Shown: positions 12,641 through 24,824, counted from the first letter of the stretch. The stretch: DNA of 64,000 nt from Escallonia rubra (GCA_033065855.1 JAVXUO010001110.1:496001-560000); one strand, 5' to 3'. Numbers and translations: made by a program. Notes: generated by a model not told the origin, from the letters alone.

Positions 12641-13492
12641 TGCAGATCTTAGCTTTATGTTACACATTCCTGAGTGTAGCTATCCTCTTACGAAGCTATT
12701 CAAAACCAGTTTCTTGTACATAATTTTTTTTTGCTAAGGGTACGCCCGTATGCCTATTGCAAAAGCAAGTAAGGATCTTGCCAAAGGTAACCCAGTTATT
12801 GAGAAATGAACATAAACCTCGATCTGCAGAATTTATGTAGTTTGACAGAAGCCAGAACTGTTTTAGCAATTGCCACCCCCTCTGAAGGTTTCGGCGAATA
12901 CGGCCGCCTCCACTATGTGAACCATGGTCACCTCCATTAATAATCGCCAACCATGCAAAATGTGTCATCAAATTGCTAGCCCATGCATGGCGAATGGCAC
13001 CAAATTAGCTTGTGTGCTTGATGTATTAACTTGCAAAGTGCTAGTCGTTGTCACGAAGAATGTCAAGCATTCACAATGCCTAGCGTCATGTAAAAGCACA
13101 CCAACCCGCTAAAGTAGCGACTCCCACTTCAATGCGCATCAAGTTGAACTAATCTATATTGTCTCCTAATAAAACCCAGTTTAAGGTCAAAGGTTTGCAC
13201 GTAAGTTTTCACATGGTCTCTGTATGGTATGGGCACATTCAATTGTAACGCACAAAGTAAGCGCAATGTGTTATCTCGTAACGTGCTAGTCAATATTAAA
13301 AGAATTTCATGGTGCCCTAACGTAGTAATGATAAATGATGCTACCGCAAACCGGCTATGAACACATACCGGGCTTCATGATCAAGCAAACATAAAAGTTT
13401 GGAACCAATAGTTTTCACAGTCAAGTAAAGAGTACCAGAAACAGATCTCCAGGGTAGAGAGAGGGGCACCACATATATGATTATGAAAAGGC
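12641..13492. other. Intergenic between two WIP genes
   Basis: This is the space between the 3' ends of two convergent WIP genes. A 91-codon minus-strand frame and short plus-strand frames here carry no recognisable motif. Confidence 0.5.
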
Positions 13493-13744
13493 TTATTTGG
13501 GTCCCCAGAAAATGAGTTGCAAAACATTATCCGCCTTCTCAGCTGCCCTCATCCTGCGCTTCTCATCATCAACGTTAACCTTCTTTGCCGGCTCCACGAT
13601 GCCAGAAACCCTTCTTCCATGGCCTGAATTCTCAGATTCCGATCTGGGCTTTGGCTGGGAAGGCTTGATTATCCCTTTAGAATTCTGATCTTTTAGCCCC
13701 TGAACTGCCCTAAAGCATACTCTGCTGATATGCCTCAAGCTCAT
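13493..13744 (-). CDS. WIP-like small protein, QLIFWGP subgroup
   Basis: This is an intronless minus-strand frame of 83 residues. I start at the ATG at 13744 (MSLRHISRVCFRAVQGLKDQ). The frame runs 12 codons further upstream to another ATG, but SLRHISR...LKDQ aligns better with the family N-terminus (SRAW...EALKDQ). The C-terminal part VDDEKRRMRAAEKADNVLQLIFWGPK corresponds to EKA.RAEESLRTVMYLSCWGPN of typical members, with FWGP in place of CWGP. The centre is rich in K, S, P and G and probably disordered. It resembles the locus at 30539-30742 (shared DDEKRR, AEKA, QLIFWGP), so the two form a subgroup. No clear TATA box was found. Function is unknown beyond family membership. Confidence 0.7.
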   Translation of the reverse strand: MSLRHISRVCFRAVQGLKDQNSKGIIKPSQPKPRSESENSGHGRRVSGIVEPAKKVNVDDEKRRMRAAEKADNVLQLIFWGPK

Positions 13745-14232
13745 CCCCTTGGCTGAGGATAGTTCCCCACGGATACACACCTTTTGTGGCTAAAAGGTAA
13801 AGCCTCGTTGAGATAATTAAACTTGAGCGTTAATGAGGAAATAAAAAGCGGCCATTAGGTTTGGTCCATTCCTGGCTTTCTTGGTGAGCAGGCAAACATC
13901 AAAGGCTGGCTAGTTAATGACACGCAGAATTTCCATTTGTATGCTGATTGCAACAGGGGTACAAATATAGTGGGCATTGTTTTGTACATTGGGCTGGTTT
14001 TTGAGGTGCAGCCCAACCCAATCCTCGGATTTTCTTGATTAAAAACACTAATTATTAGTACTTGCAAAAGTAGCTATTCAAGTAGAGTCGACGCTCTACT
14101 AGTTAATATTCATGAAGCTATTAACTCTGAACGTAAGTTCTGAATTTAATACATATAATGTCTTTCTCTTTTTTGGTGCAAGTTAATCAATTAACGTAAA
14201 AGAAAAAAAAAATGCAACAAGTGATTGAACAT
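13745..14232. other. Intergenic upstream of minus-strand WIP gene
   Basis: AT-rich DNA that would contain the promoter of the minus-strand gene. No clear TATA box or other element was recognised. Confidence 0.5.
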
Positions 14233-14309
14233 TTGACGGAAAAAAAGAGTTTTTTTTTTTTTTTTGGAGAAATAGAAGATTTCTTATTTAACTTAAGCAA
14301 ACGTTTGAA

Positions 14310-14615
14310 TCACATAACGTGGAGTGACTCTCCCACTAACATCAAAGTACAGGTGAGGAAAAAAAAAGATCGACGCATGATCCCATAACTAGAAATCAGA
14401 ACGCTGATCCACCGCTTGTTTACAATGCAATTTGCATAAAAGTTAGTTTCCTGAAATCCATGGGAAACTGATACATGCCATGAGTGCTTAAGGAATGCCC
14501 TGCAATACATAATCAGAGTTTCAATTAGCGGGGCGGTGGAGTTATCATTTTGTGGCAAGTCAACTACGGTTTTATCATCTATTTCGAGTAAAAAATTCTG
14601 ACAGTTGATATCCAA
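14310..14615 (-). pseudogene. LINE RNase H domain remnant
   Basis: The 101-codon frame contains NFLLEIDDKTVVDL, matching the E.D...vv.l block of plant RNase H-like domains (RVT_3). Further on, VSHGFQETNFYANCIVNK corresponds to the R..N..AD.LA end, with the expected D replaced by N (YANC). It sits just upstream of the LINE poly-A tail, where plant L1 RNase H is expected. The N-terminal third of the domain is not in frame. It is part of a dead element and not a host gene. Confidence 0.75.
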
Positions 14616-15689
14616 TGCGAGTGTGAGCCCGTCTCGAACACCCCACCACTCCTAAGAGTGACTATTCGTGTAATGTAATCGGCGAGTCCAGCCTCTAACC
14701 TATTTACCGTTGTGGTCTCTAATAAGAACGGCGACACCACCAATTTCTGATTTGGCTTAGTGCTACCATCCGTGTTGATCTTTAGCTAGTTATTGGGTGG
14801 AGACTTTCAACCCATGCAAATATTTTTCTTAGGAGTAATATTATTGTTAAGATTCAGGAAGAAGGTGTAGTCCCACGCGTGAGCATTTGCCGTGTGAATG
14901 GTGGGAATGATAGTTTGAATACTTGGGAAAGTTTTATTTAAGATGACAAGTTTGTTTGATGGGGCCAGATAAGAGATAGGAGAAAGGCAAAAATGGTGTT
15001 CCAAGGAGTTTGATTGGTGCCGGTCACCATGTTGCTCTTCACACTCATTTACACCAAAAGTGGAAAGGAAGGTTTAATTTTTGATCTTTCATCGAGTCTG
15101 GGTTAGCAACTTTCCAGATTTTTTGTATGGTAGGACAACTCCTCAAGTAGTGGGGTCAACTATCTCATTTGAACCACAATTGTGGGGACAAGATTTGATT
15201 GCCAACCAAGGGAGTTTATTATGGATCGGGAGAGCGTAGTGTTTGCATTTCCAAATGAGGCTCTGAATATGGGGGGGGGGAGGGAGCTTTCCAAATCCAT
15301 ATCCAATCATCCTTGTTGTCTATGGTATCCGAAATCAGACGATTATATGCAGATTTAACAGCCTCGCCTTTATCGTGGGGCCAAATGATAGTGTCTAGTT
15401 ATCATGAAAGACAGGGAAGGATATGGCTAGGATGCAGTTAACAATGTAGTCAGGTACCAAAGATTGCAGGCTTTCCACATATCACTTAAGATTTCAATAA
15501 CATCTTTAACTCTAAGATTGTTGGCTTGAGTGCCGAAAAGAAATGCTCTGACCGTTCCCGATTGGCATCGTATTTTTGTAGTTAGAATATAACGAGTTTT
15601 GAGGACTTACTTCCAGAAAAGGGTAACTGTTTCTTTTTTGTTTAACATTCCATTTTGTATCGTTTGGGTGATATTTTTCTCTAAGGGTG

Positions 15690-15830
15690 ATGGCTTGAAG
15701 GGTTTGGGGCTATTTCCATAGCCGCCAAACAAGATTTAAGAACATGGCCTGATTAGCCTTGCTGGTCTTACAAATGCCGAGGCCCCCCACAGAGCGAGGA
15801 ATAGTAAACCTATCCTAATTAAGGGTGTGC
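15690..15830 (-). pseudogene. LINE zf-RVT / linker remnant
   Basis: On the minus strand a frame reads RFTIPRSVGGLGICKTSKAN followed by QAMFLNLVWRLWK and a stop. This matches the PK..GGLGIR....N.A...K..WRL segment that follows reverse transcriptase in plant LINEs. It is too short and lacks a start, so it stands only as a piece of the LINE. Confidence 0.65.
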
Positions 15831-16985
15831 CATTTTTTTTCCTGTTGGCATGTGACCACAAAGAAAGTTACTACTTAAAGAGTCCATTTTATCGGTCATC
15901 GTAGTCGGGATGATATAGGCTTCGATTGTGTAAATAGCGCATTGAAAACCGATTTGATAAGAATCGTGCAACCGGCTAAGGATAGGGAATGGGATTTCCA
16001 AGCCGCTAGTTTAGCCCGTTTATGATCAACTAGGTGGTCGAAATAGTCCTTTTTTGTCCTGCCTTGGGTAAGCGGGGCACCCAAGCACTGTTCAAACTTG
16101 TCGGGTACTGGAATTACCGCAAGGTAACTTATATAAATGCGGATCTCCCTATGAGTATATTTTGAGAACAAGAGACGAGACTTGCAGGTGTTAGTCTTCA
16201 AGCCTGCTTTAACGCTGAAAGAGTGGAAAGTGTTGGCAAACTGACGATTTTTTTTTACGTTGGCACAATCAAATAGGAGGATGTCATTTGTGAAAAGGAG
16301 GTGAGAAATACCTAATCCCGAATGGGATACTTTTATAGGCATAATAAGATTTTATGTTTCATCCAGAAGGAATTCCAAAAGCGAATCACCTTGGCGCAAC
16401 CCGCAACGGGGAGTAAAGAATTCCAGAGGTTTACCATTCCAAAGAACCACATACTAGACAGAGAAACTCATGACAAGTAAAATGAAATCTTTTGAGAAGC
16501 CTTTCTTAATCATAGTGAACAGGAAATTCCAATTCAACATGTAATAAGATTTTTCTAAGTTAATCTTAGCCATAAAAAAGTCCGCCCTTTTCTTTTTTAC
16601 GTCTAATGTTATGAAGAAGTTCATTAGCAATAATGATTTTATCAACGGCACACCACCATTTAGAAAACTAGTTTGGCTAGGGTGGATGATAGTGTCTATC
16701 CGAGGTCGAAGATGATTAACCAAAATGCGAGAAACAGTTGTGTTACATAATCTTATGGGCCAAAATTGGGTAACATTCTCCGCACTAGGACTTTTAGGAA
16801 TGAGGGATATAAGGGTTTTGTTAAAGTTATCCGTGACTGACTTGTTCGCAAAGCAATTTTTCACAAGGGTACAGAGGTTCGTGCCAAAGATATCCCATTA
16901 TTTTTGAAAAAATCCCGGGTGAAAATTGTTTGATCCTGGAGACTTATCCGGGCCTATGTCAAATAAGGCTCGTTTGATATCATCA
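15819..16985 (-). pseudogene. LINE reverse transcriptase remnant
   Basis: Two open pieces plus their extensions cover most of a non-LTR reverse transcriptase. Upstream is ALFDIGPDKSPG...FFQ, then a stop, then NKTLISLIPK...FWPIRLCN (normally FRPISLCN), QTSFLNGG and KINLEKSYYMLNW. The second piece has GLGISHLLFTNDILLF, the polymerase box that is normally FADD. The first catalytic aspartate is N in KIN and the FADD box has become FTND, so the enzyme cannot be active. The join near 16342-16454 is out of frame. Confidence 0.85.
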
Positions 16986-17130
16986 TCGAGATGGATACTC
17001 CCCAAGTTAGCATACTTTTATATTTTCTCTAAAATTTTGAGGGATGGTCCAGACTCTTTGGGAAGGATCAGAGCGATCTCCTGTATATAGGTGGGTCAAA
17101 TGATCGAGGAAAAGATGACAGATTTAATTA

Positions 17131-18497
17131 GGGCTAATTAATTACACCTATATCCCTGAAGTTAGGGGTAATTACAGGTAAGGACAATAGTTTGGACAAA
17201 TTACACTTATGTCCGTTGACCAAACGGAATACAAAAATACTTAACAGTTTTAAAAAAAATGACTTCATTGCCTTTGAGTTTGAAGGTTATTTACTTTCAA
17301 ATGTAATTTCTCTCTTATTTTATTGTTTTCCTCCTCTGTCTTCCCAAACCATTTTTTACCCCCATAAATTTCTCTCTCTTCAGTTTTTTTTCTCCTCTCT
17401 CTTCCCAAACCACTACTTACACCCACCATGCCCCACCGCCGTGACCTAACCACCGGGAACCACAGTCGTGACCCAAGCACCACCGTGACCCAACCATCCT
17501 GCACCACGTCGTGGTCCACCACCTGCACCATTGCCATGACCAATCTACCACCACCAGCCCGAAATCCACCACTGCCTCCATCAACGACCCAAATTCCACC
17601 ACAACCACCACCATTTGACCACCCTAACCTTAAATAGGCAACTACCCAAAACCAAACCCACCATCACCGACCACCCTTGACCACCATCGTCGACAGTCAT
17701 CAAACTACCACAACCAACTCCATCAACCACCGATCTACCACTGTGTTTAAGTCAACCTATCAACTACAACAAGATTTAAGGTAATTATCCAAAAAAAAAG
17801 TAGATATGTCGCCGATCGGACGGGAAAGAGGAGATGGGGATCCGTCGGGGATGGTGGTGGCAGCGCCGACTCCATCGTGGGCGTTGTTGGTTGATTGGTC
17901 ACCGGTTGGACTGGAAAGAGGAGATAGGGATCCGACGGGGTTGGTGGTGGCACCAACTCCATCGCGGGCGCTGTTGGTTGATCGGTCGCCGGTTGGACGG
18001 AAAATAGGAGATGGGGATTTGTTCGGGGGGCTACTGTGAAGAAGAAGAGGTTTTGCATTTAAGGAAAGTGAAAATTTTAAGATTTAAAAATAGAGAAAGT
18101 AAAGAAAAAAGGATTTAAAATAAGAAAGAGTGAAAAAAATAAGGGTTCGAAAATATCCTAATTTAAAAAATAGGGTTAAAACCTTAATTTGAAAAGAGAA
18201 AGAAGTAGGTTTGAAACCCTAATTTTGGGAATTAGGGTTGAAACCCTAATTTTTTAAATCAGGGTTGTAATCTTTATACAATGTTATGTAGATATATGGT
18301 ATAAGGGTAGTATTGGCATTTAAAAAATACGTATGAATGACATCAGCCAAAAAAGTATAATTTTTTATCGGAACCCTAACAGATGGATACGTCTGATATA
18401 TTTTTAAAGTTTTTGGTCACGGTATGTTACATTTTGAAACTTAATGTCCTTGACTGTAATTATACCCTAACCTCAAGGACACTGCTGTAATTAGCCC
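17131..18497. mobile_element. Non-autonomous MULE-like TIR element (copy B), inside LINE
   Basis: The ends GGGCTAATTAATTACACC and GCTGTAATTAGCCC are inverted and flanked by a perfect 9-bp duplication, ATTTAATTA (17122-17130 and 18498-18506). Subterminal blocks AACGGAA..., TTTAATGAA-like and CCCTAAC.GATGGA are shared with copies at 7772 and 54704. The interior has CCACCA-rich DNA, then a degenerate version of the AAACCCTAATTT...AAATTAGGG array at about 18140-18260. It interrupts the LINE between endonuclease and reverse transcriptase, so it is younger than the LINE. Confidence 0.88.
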
Positions 18498-18869
18498 ATT
18501 TAATTATCATTTGTGATCCAACAATCCTGATTATTCTGTATTGTAAGCACCTTCTTATGTCTACACCTATTGAGGGTCATTAAATAAAATAAATGAGTAT
18601 TGTGATCTCCCTCAGCGTGCCACCGGATTTTAGCTCTAAGTCTCCAGTATTCATGTTCCTGGGATATTATAGAGTTTTATGTATCCTGAAACTCTTGTTC
18701 TAAGTCATGAAGAACGGGCGAGAAGTGATTCGCAAGGCCTTTTTTTTTTTACCCCTAAGCCTAGCCAAAAATTTGTGTTTTTGTCTATGGATGTCTCCAA
18801 TGACCATTTTTTTTCAATTTATCAGATGAATGGTCAGATGCACTAGTTTAGCGGAGAAATTGATGTCAT

Positions 18870-19720
18870 TAACATGATGAATATTCCAAATTCGAGTAAT
18901 AGTGGGCTTAAGACTCATGTGATAAAATCAAGCAATTTCGAATCTGAACGGATAAGTACATTTTGGCAATGGATAATAATGTTTGTAGAAGTAGAATCAG
19001 GTGATGATAGGAGTGGGTACACTGGAGGTGGATGACTTGCGTTGTAGGAAAGGTATGTAGCCAAGAATCCGTGGCCATGGTCCTATCCAACCGTTTGTAG
19101 ATGAGGTTAGGCCTATGCATACGTCGGTTGTTCCAAGTAAAAGGCTGGCCTTAGAAGCCAAGGTGGAAGAGGTTTGTCTTATCCACGAAATTTAGAAAAG
19201 ATCGCACCTTCTGCATATTGAAATTTCTACCACCTTTTTCTTCGATTGATTCATTATTTCATTTAAATCTCATATAATGAGCCAAGGAAGGTTTTGAGAT
19301 TTTTTTATTTGAAGTGCATCATTCCTAAGAGTCTCTCTAATCGTACACACAGGGGAAGCATAAGTAGCAGATAAAAACCAAGGTTTTGTAGTAATTACCT
19401 GGATCATAACGTGGAGGGCCTGTGGGAATACATGCACTACGTCAATCTGTAGTTTGTCAGAATGCCATCAAAGCCAACTTTCTCAAAGACAGCCATTGCC
19501 ATCAACCCGATGGTTTTGGTCGAACCCAAGGGTGCTAACAATCCAGTCAGCAGTTGCAGTAGTGATTTTGGTTTCTAAGAGGATCAAACCTTTTGGTTTG
19601 TGGTGTTGGATAAGATCACGAACATGCAGACTGAAGCGACAGTTACCTGCTCCTGCAATTCTATACTATAATATTCATAATGAGAGGGTTAGAGAAGGTC
19701 CTTGATTCATAGTGGATTGC
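18870..19720 (-). pseudogene. LINE endonuclease domain remnant
   Basis: Minus-strand frames give GAGNCRFSLHVRDLIQHHKP followed by KGLILLETKI, the start of the AP-endonuclease domain of plant LINEs (catalytic E in ETK). A piece at 18908-19120 reads RPNLIYKRLDRTMATDSWL, the N.R.RLDR...W block, and ends near LQCTHSYHH, where SDH is expected. Stops and frame changes separate the pieces. Confidence 0.8.
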
Positions 19721-20509
19721 TCTCTGTTGAGGTTGGTGATTGTATTCTGTTAAACCTGGCCACATGAACACTTCCCTGGTTTAGGCTCGGATTTTCTGTG
19801 CATTGAGGAGGTAACTCAGCCTTCCCTCCCCGTGCTCGTCAGAGTACATGGCGGTAACGGCTAAAGGTAGCATTATGTGGGAGAATAAAAATTTGGTTAA
19901 GGATTCATGATTGGTGTTTAGTCGCAGTTCGAGATCGCTGAGGGCCAAGTACTTGTTTGTCATAATGGGGCGAGGTATCAGTTGCCATGTGTTGTGTGTA
20001 TGACGTGTCGGGGTCATGTGATAGTGGTTATGACCAAATCAGGGCTGAAAAAGGCGTGGGGCTGTGTTCATGTTAATGCACTGCCCAGGGAGAATTAGGA
20101 TGGTGATAGTGGGGTCCCAATGATTGGTGTTATTTGAGCTTGTGGGGATGACATGTTCAGTATAGCTTTTTAGTTTTGGATAGGTCCCCATGGAGTAGGT
20201 GGAAGGTTTGTGTCGGGTTGACTAAGCATTGTTTGAGGTGGCATCAAATTGAGATTGAGGTTGAAATTCAATTGGGGTGGGTTTGCGCTGGGAGGGTGGA
20301 AGGAGTTGGTGGCCTTTGGTGCACAGCTGGTGACAGAGGTGTCTCCCTCAGATATAGGAGGTGGGGGTTACTGCCCAAGGTTGGGGGTCAAGGGGTGGAT
20401 TGGGATTGAGAGGAAGGCCATCATCAGATTCATTGATGGTATACGGTGGTAAGTGGCCATAGGCATGAGGGGATTGGACAGTATCCTATGTGCCTCAGCA
20501 TGGGGCAGG

Positions 20510-21701
20510 TTAGGGTTGGAGGCCTGCGAGGTTGCTTCCTGACTCTCCACAGAGTGGTTTGAGCATTGGTGGATTGATATGATTCTGTTGTGGAGGAGTT
20601 GGTTGGGTTCCATTTCTTGTAATTTGTGATTCAGTTTTGTTCAGAGGTTTGGTGAGCGCATTAATGGCTTCCGGCAATCCCTTATATAGTTTCCTTGGTG
20701 TGAGATTCATCATTGTAGGTTGTCTGTTATGGGATTTTTCCATGGTTATCTCAGATTGTTTGAGTGTCATAGGGGTGTTTTAGGGAGGATGAGGGGGAAT
20801 GCACAAGCAACATGGGTTGATTAGTTGTTCAAGTTGGTTGGGCGTCATACAAGGATAAGTTATTGGTTGTTCAAGTTGGTTGGGCAAAAGAGACGGTACA
20901 GACGTGGCAGAGGTTGGTAATAATAAAATAACTTTGGTTATATCTGTGGGAATATTGACTGCTTGATTTGTTTTGGAAAGGTAAGGTTGAGGGCCCGTGC
21001 GAAAATCAGGTCCACGGTAGAGATGAAGTTTCTTTGGAGGTGTCAGGGCTGTCATGAGGTGAGTCAGACTGGGTATGGGTTTTGGCGGTGGGTGGATCCT
21101 TTGGTGGGTCCCTAAATTTTGGTTGGCGTCCATGTCTGTTGTTTCATCACCGGTCAACTTAGCTCCGTTAGTGTTGTTTACCCGGCGATCGAGTCTGGTG
21201 TCGATTGATTGAAGAAGAGCACTGGTGGGATCTGTTGATTGGTATTTTTCCCTGGGTCCATTTTCGGCCGGTGGATCGACATCCACTGCGTTTGGTTCAC
21301 CAACGGGGGAGACTCTGCCTGTGCTCCGGCAGACGGTTATAGCACCATCAGCTGTTGTACCAGAAGATTGGGGATCTGTTACTAATCTGATCGGTCTCTC
21401 TTGCTGATTCGTGTCTTCATTTTGATACTTATTTCCCACAGACATTTTGTCTGGATTCTATGATTGGTTGTCTACAACAAAACTTCTGGAGTTTGCCTGA
21501 GAACTCCTTGCTTCCATAATGACGTAGGCGTGTAACGACGGTCCACAGACTTTCGCATGTATTCTTCTCATCTTCGATCCTTGTTTCTTTGTTTTGTAAA
21601 ATTCCATAGTTTTGCGTGTTGCAGGTTTGTGTGATTAATTGCATTGTTGACGCGTGTTGTGGCTCAATTATGGGAGATCGATGCTTCTTGATTGAGTTCA
21701 C
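20510..21701 (-). pseudogene. LINE ORF1 C-terminal region
   Basis: Several overlapping minus-strand frames (86, 221 and 90 codons) are rich in P, T, S and N with no fixed domain. They lie between the zinc knuckle and the endonuclease. Plant LINE ORF1 tails have this composition. The 221-codon frame at 20780-21445 is the longest in the LINE but is assigned by position only. Confidence 0.6.
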
Positions 21702-21711
21702 CGTTTTTGGG

Positions 21712-22430
21712 CATTGACATTGAAGTGCCCCAGTTGTTCACATCGGTGGCAGAGTAAGGGTATGTTCTCGTGTGTACGTTCTTGTATTGGATTTGTCATA
21801 GATGTTTCCTAATTCTGATCCATTTGACGAGTGGTTTCCCTGTATCAATTTGGATACACATTTGGGCGAAGCAACCCCTGGTGAGAGACGATGTAATCAC
21901 ATCGATACGTCATGGGGTTCTGAGTTGTTTTCCCACCATGGTTAGGATTTCCTTATTGACGTATTCTAGAGGTAGCGAGTTGAGTCTGATCCATACGGCC
22001 ATGGACGCGATGGTATTTGTTCTAGGATCAAAGTTTGGTGTCCATGCTTGGATGGAGAAATAGTTTGTACTGATGAACCATGGACCATGTTCCAAGGCTT
22101 TTTTATAATCTTCATCCACAGAGAAATTGATGGCAAAGAAACCATGATTTAGATTAATTATTTCCAGTGTTCCCTCTGGTCTCCAAATCCCAATTAGACG
22201 TGGAAGGATTCGCGTCACCATGAATTCGGCACCTATAATTTAGACAATTAGTACCTTTTGCCATGGTTTTCTAATTCACAATTTGATTTCCGAGGTGAGG
22301 TGGATTCTGGGGATTTTGGTTGTGCCTCCGTCGTGTTGTGGTGGTTCTTCTTCGTCTTTACTAGGGATCTCATCTGTCAGTTCCATGTCATCATCATTAA
22401 TAGTTGAATTTTGAAGGAGGGTGTCCTTGA
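21712..22430 (-). pseudogene. LINE ORF1: DUF4283 and zinc-knuckle remnant
   Basis: The frame at 21910-22221 reads MVTRILPRLIGIWRPEG...GFFAINF...YKKALEHGPWFI...WTPNFDP...VWIRLNSLPLEY. This is the DUF4283 RNA-binding-like domain of plant LINE and retroelement ORF1 proteins. Just upstream (minus) is KPWQKVLIV, a stop, then IIGAEF, the usual lead-in. Downstream at 21712-21753 lies CHRCEQLGHFNVNA, a CCHC knuckle that has lost its last cysteine. Stops in between show it is decayed. Confidence 0.85.
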
Positions 22431-22657
22431 ATGAGATGGTGGGGAAGTTTGGGTCTTTTAAGAAAGATTTCAGGTATTTGTAGCCCTGTTTGTGGTGTCA
22501 AGATTTGTTGTGGTGGAGGTTCACTCGTTGGGAGCGAAGTTGTTGATAGAGAATTCAGGTTCATTTCAGCAGAAGAAGATATTTTTGTAACCTCAGTCGA
22601 GCCTCCTTGTTACATCATGATGTTGTTCTCATCCTCATCATTGACTTAAAAAAAGAG

Positions 22658-23430
22658 TTACAAACTGCAAAACGCCTCATTTTTTCATGTCCAAGACCTC
22701 TGTCTTACAATTGAGTGTAAATTGAGATATAAGCGAGGGAAGAAACTCGATCTACACTAGTTCAAAAAGATATATGGAACTTTTTTGAATCTTACATTAA
22801 ACTAACTAATCTATAGTTCCTTTAACTAGAGTTATAATTTTTTTATAAATTAATTAATTTAAGCTATACTGGAGTGATACCTTAATATGCAGATTTGAGA
22901 TTATCCAACATTTTTAACAAACAATAATTTATAAGTGAAGTTAATAAATTTATACTTTTACTATTTTAATTTTACTCTCCCAACATAATTCAGAATAAGA
23001 GAGTCGACCGCAAGGATGTTTTGAATTTCAAAGATTATTTTTCTGCTTATAAATGACTTAGTACAAATAATTTATGTAATGACATTTTCATCATCCCATT
23101 AGTTTATTGAGAAAAAAATCTTGTTATTTTTCGCCAAAAGAAAATTTAGACTGCTTGTTTTGGAGACATTTCATCAAATACTTCTTTAGTGCATTATGTT
23201 TGGGCATTTGATAACCCAGGCATAAACAGTTAAAATATCTTATTTTTAAAGCATTGTCAGTGGAGATGCGTAACTCACCACAAAGATAAGTAAAGAAATA
23301 ATTCTTCTCATTTGTAAGGCCCAAAATGGGACAAAGCCTATAAACTAAGCCCAAGCTTGCCTCTCATTCTATATTGGTCTTCGGCCATTAATCAAATTCA
23401 AGAATGACAAAGGAAATTTTTTAAGCTATT
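22658..23430. other. Intergenic, AT-rich
   Basis: No gene recognised between the LINE and the GGTGGT-rich repeat. The 76-codon minus-strand frame at 23124-23354 has no familiar motif. Confidence 0.5.
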
Positions 23431-23436
23431 TTGTCC

Positions 23437-23980
23437 CTACTGAGGGACTGTTTGATAAAATTAAAATTAATGCTGAAAATTTAAGCGCTGAATATGTAAA
23501 ACTGAAAACTTTAAATAATTATCACTGAAAAATTAGTTTCAGTTCAATAAACTAAAAGCAGATTTCTAAAAATTGTTCTATTTTGTCAATTTGTCCATTT
23601 TACCATTATTATAAATATATGGATGTTGGATTTTTTTACTATCAAAACCATGTTGATTGTATTGGTGGTGGTGGCGGTGGCAGTCGCAGTGGCGTTGGCG
23701 TTGGCGACCGAAAGGTGCCAATTATGTTTGTGGTAGCAGTGCATGAAGATGTTGTGTTTGAAATTATGGTAGTGGCAACAGGTCGCGGTCATGGTGGCGG
23801 CTGAAGTGTTGTGGATATGGAGATGGTTTTGGCAAACTTGCAGGAGGTGTTGGTGGTGGCGGGGATGGTTTGATGGAAATGACGGTGTTCTCGTGATAGT
23901 GTTGGTGGTGGTAATGGTGTGGAGTGTGGCGGCGGCTAGGCCGTGGTAATTATGGTGGTGGTGGAAAAAAGAACCTAGTT
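23437..23980. repeat. GGTGGT-rich dispersed repeat (interrupted by hAT)
   Basis: The stretch begins with a GGGACTGTTTGATAA-type motif, then AT-rich DNA, then a long TGG/GGTGGC-rich block. The same layout recurs at about 41250-41700, 48700-49690 and 59230-59900. It looks like a non-autonomous DNA element, but I could not fix its ends or target duplication. The hAT at 23989-24816 interrupts it; GTGG-rich DNA resumes to about 24890, followed by CCACCA-rich DNA at 25205-25560. Confidence 0.5.
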
Positions 23981-23988
23981 GTTGTAGT

Positions 23989-24816
23989 TAGACTTGGCAA
24001 TTTTCTACCCGTACCCGCGGGTCGAACCGTACCAGGTCAAAAACCCCGGGTACGGGTACCTATATAGAGTATCCGTGCAATTTTGACCCGTACCGGAACC
24101 GATCCGTAGTTTTTCGGGTTTGTCCGGGTCGGTTTTCGGGTACCCGTGGATATCCGTTTTCTAGGGTATATATAGAAGAAAAAATCAATGCCCTAATTAA
24201 CCTAAACCCTTTTCGGCTCCTTTCTCTCCTCTCGTCAGTCGTCTCCATCAGAGACTCAAGAATTCTCTTACGCCGCCGCTTTCAACTTTGTCTCTCTATC
24301 GCCGGTGACCAGATCTGGCAGATCGTGACACCGTCGATCAAGGGTCGTACCTCCACCTCCACTGCCGGCTCCTGTACCTCCACCGCCGGCGTTCGTGAAT
24401 CGTGACGACACTGTCAGTCACTCAGTCGTCCTTTTTATTTCTCTACCGCCGGCTTAACTGTGACGACACCGTCAGATTGTCTCTCCACCGCGGCGACTAG
24501 TTTTCAGACATAGGTCCTGTGCCTCTAGTCTTCAGCCTTCACTCTTCAAGCTCTTTCATTCTTCAAGGCTTCAGGCTCTCGCCGACAACACGGGTATATG
24601 AGCAAGCAGAAGCAGTAGTAACCAAATCAGTATGAGCATTACAATTTTAAAAAAATGGGTATATACCCGTGGGTAATACCCTACCCGTAAGGGTAGGGTA
24701 CGGATCCAGTGAAAAGTTACCCGAAAAAAACCGGGTAATTTTTACCCGATCCGATTTTATCCATACCCGTCCGGTTTTTACCCGTACCCGTCCGGTTTAC
24801 CCGATTGCCAGATCGA
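23989..24816. mobile_element. Non-autonomous hAT element, GGGTACGGGTA-rich
   Basis: The ends TAGACTTGGCAAT and ATTGCCAGATCGA are imperfect inverted repeats. They are flanked by an exact 8-bp duplication, GTTGTAGT (23981-23988 and 24817-24824), as in hAT elements. Subterminal regions carry many copies of ACCCGTACCCG and the reverse. The 828-bp element has no transposase; its small open frames are not genes. Confidence 0.82.
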
Positions 24817-24824
24817 GTTGTAGT

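Larger units (their letters stand above)
14250..22640 (-). mobile_element. Near-complete, inactive plant L1-type LINE with RNase H
   Basis: Read on the minus strand, the order of domains is that of a plant L1-type element. It runs DUF4283 (21910-22221), zinc-knuckle remnant (21712-21753), ORF1 tail (to about 20510), endonuclease (about 19720-18870), reverse transcriptase (about 16985-15819), zf-RVT-like (15830-15690), RNase H (14310-14615) and a poly-A tail (T-run 14250-14265). The flanks are TTGACGGAAAAAAAGAG (14233-14249) and TTGACTTAAAAAAAGAG (22641-22657), a 17-bp target duplication with two mismatches. Many stop codons, frameshifts and lost catalytic residues show it is dead. A MULE at 17131-18497 splits it; without that insert the LINE is about 7.0 kb. 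Confidence 0.9.
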
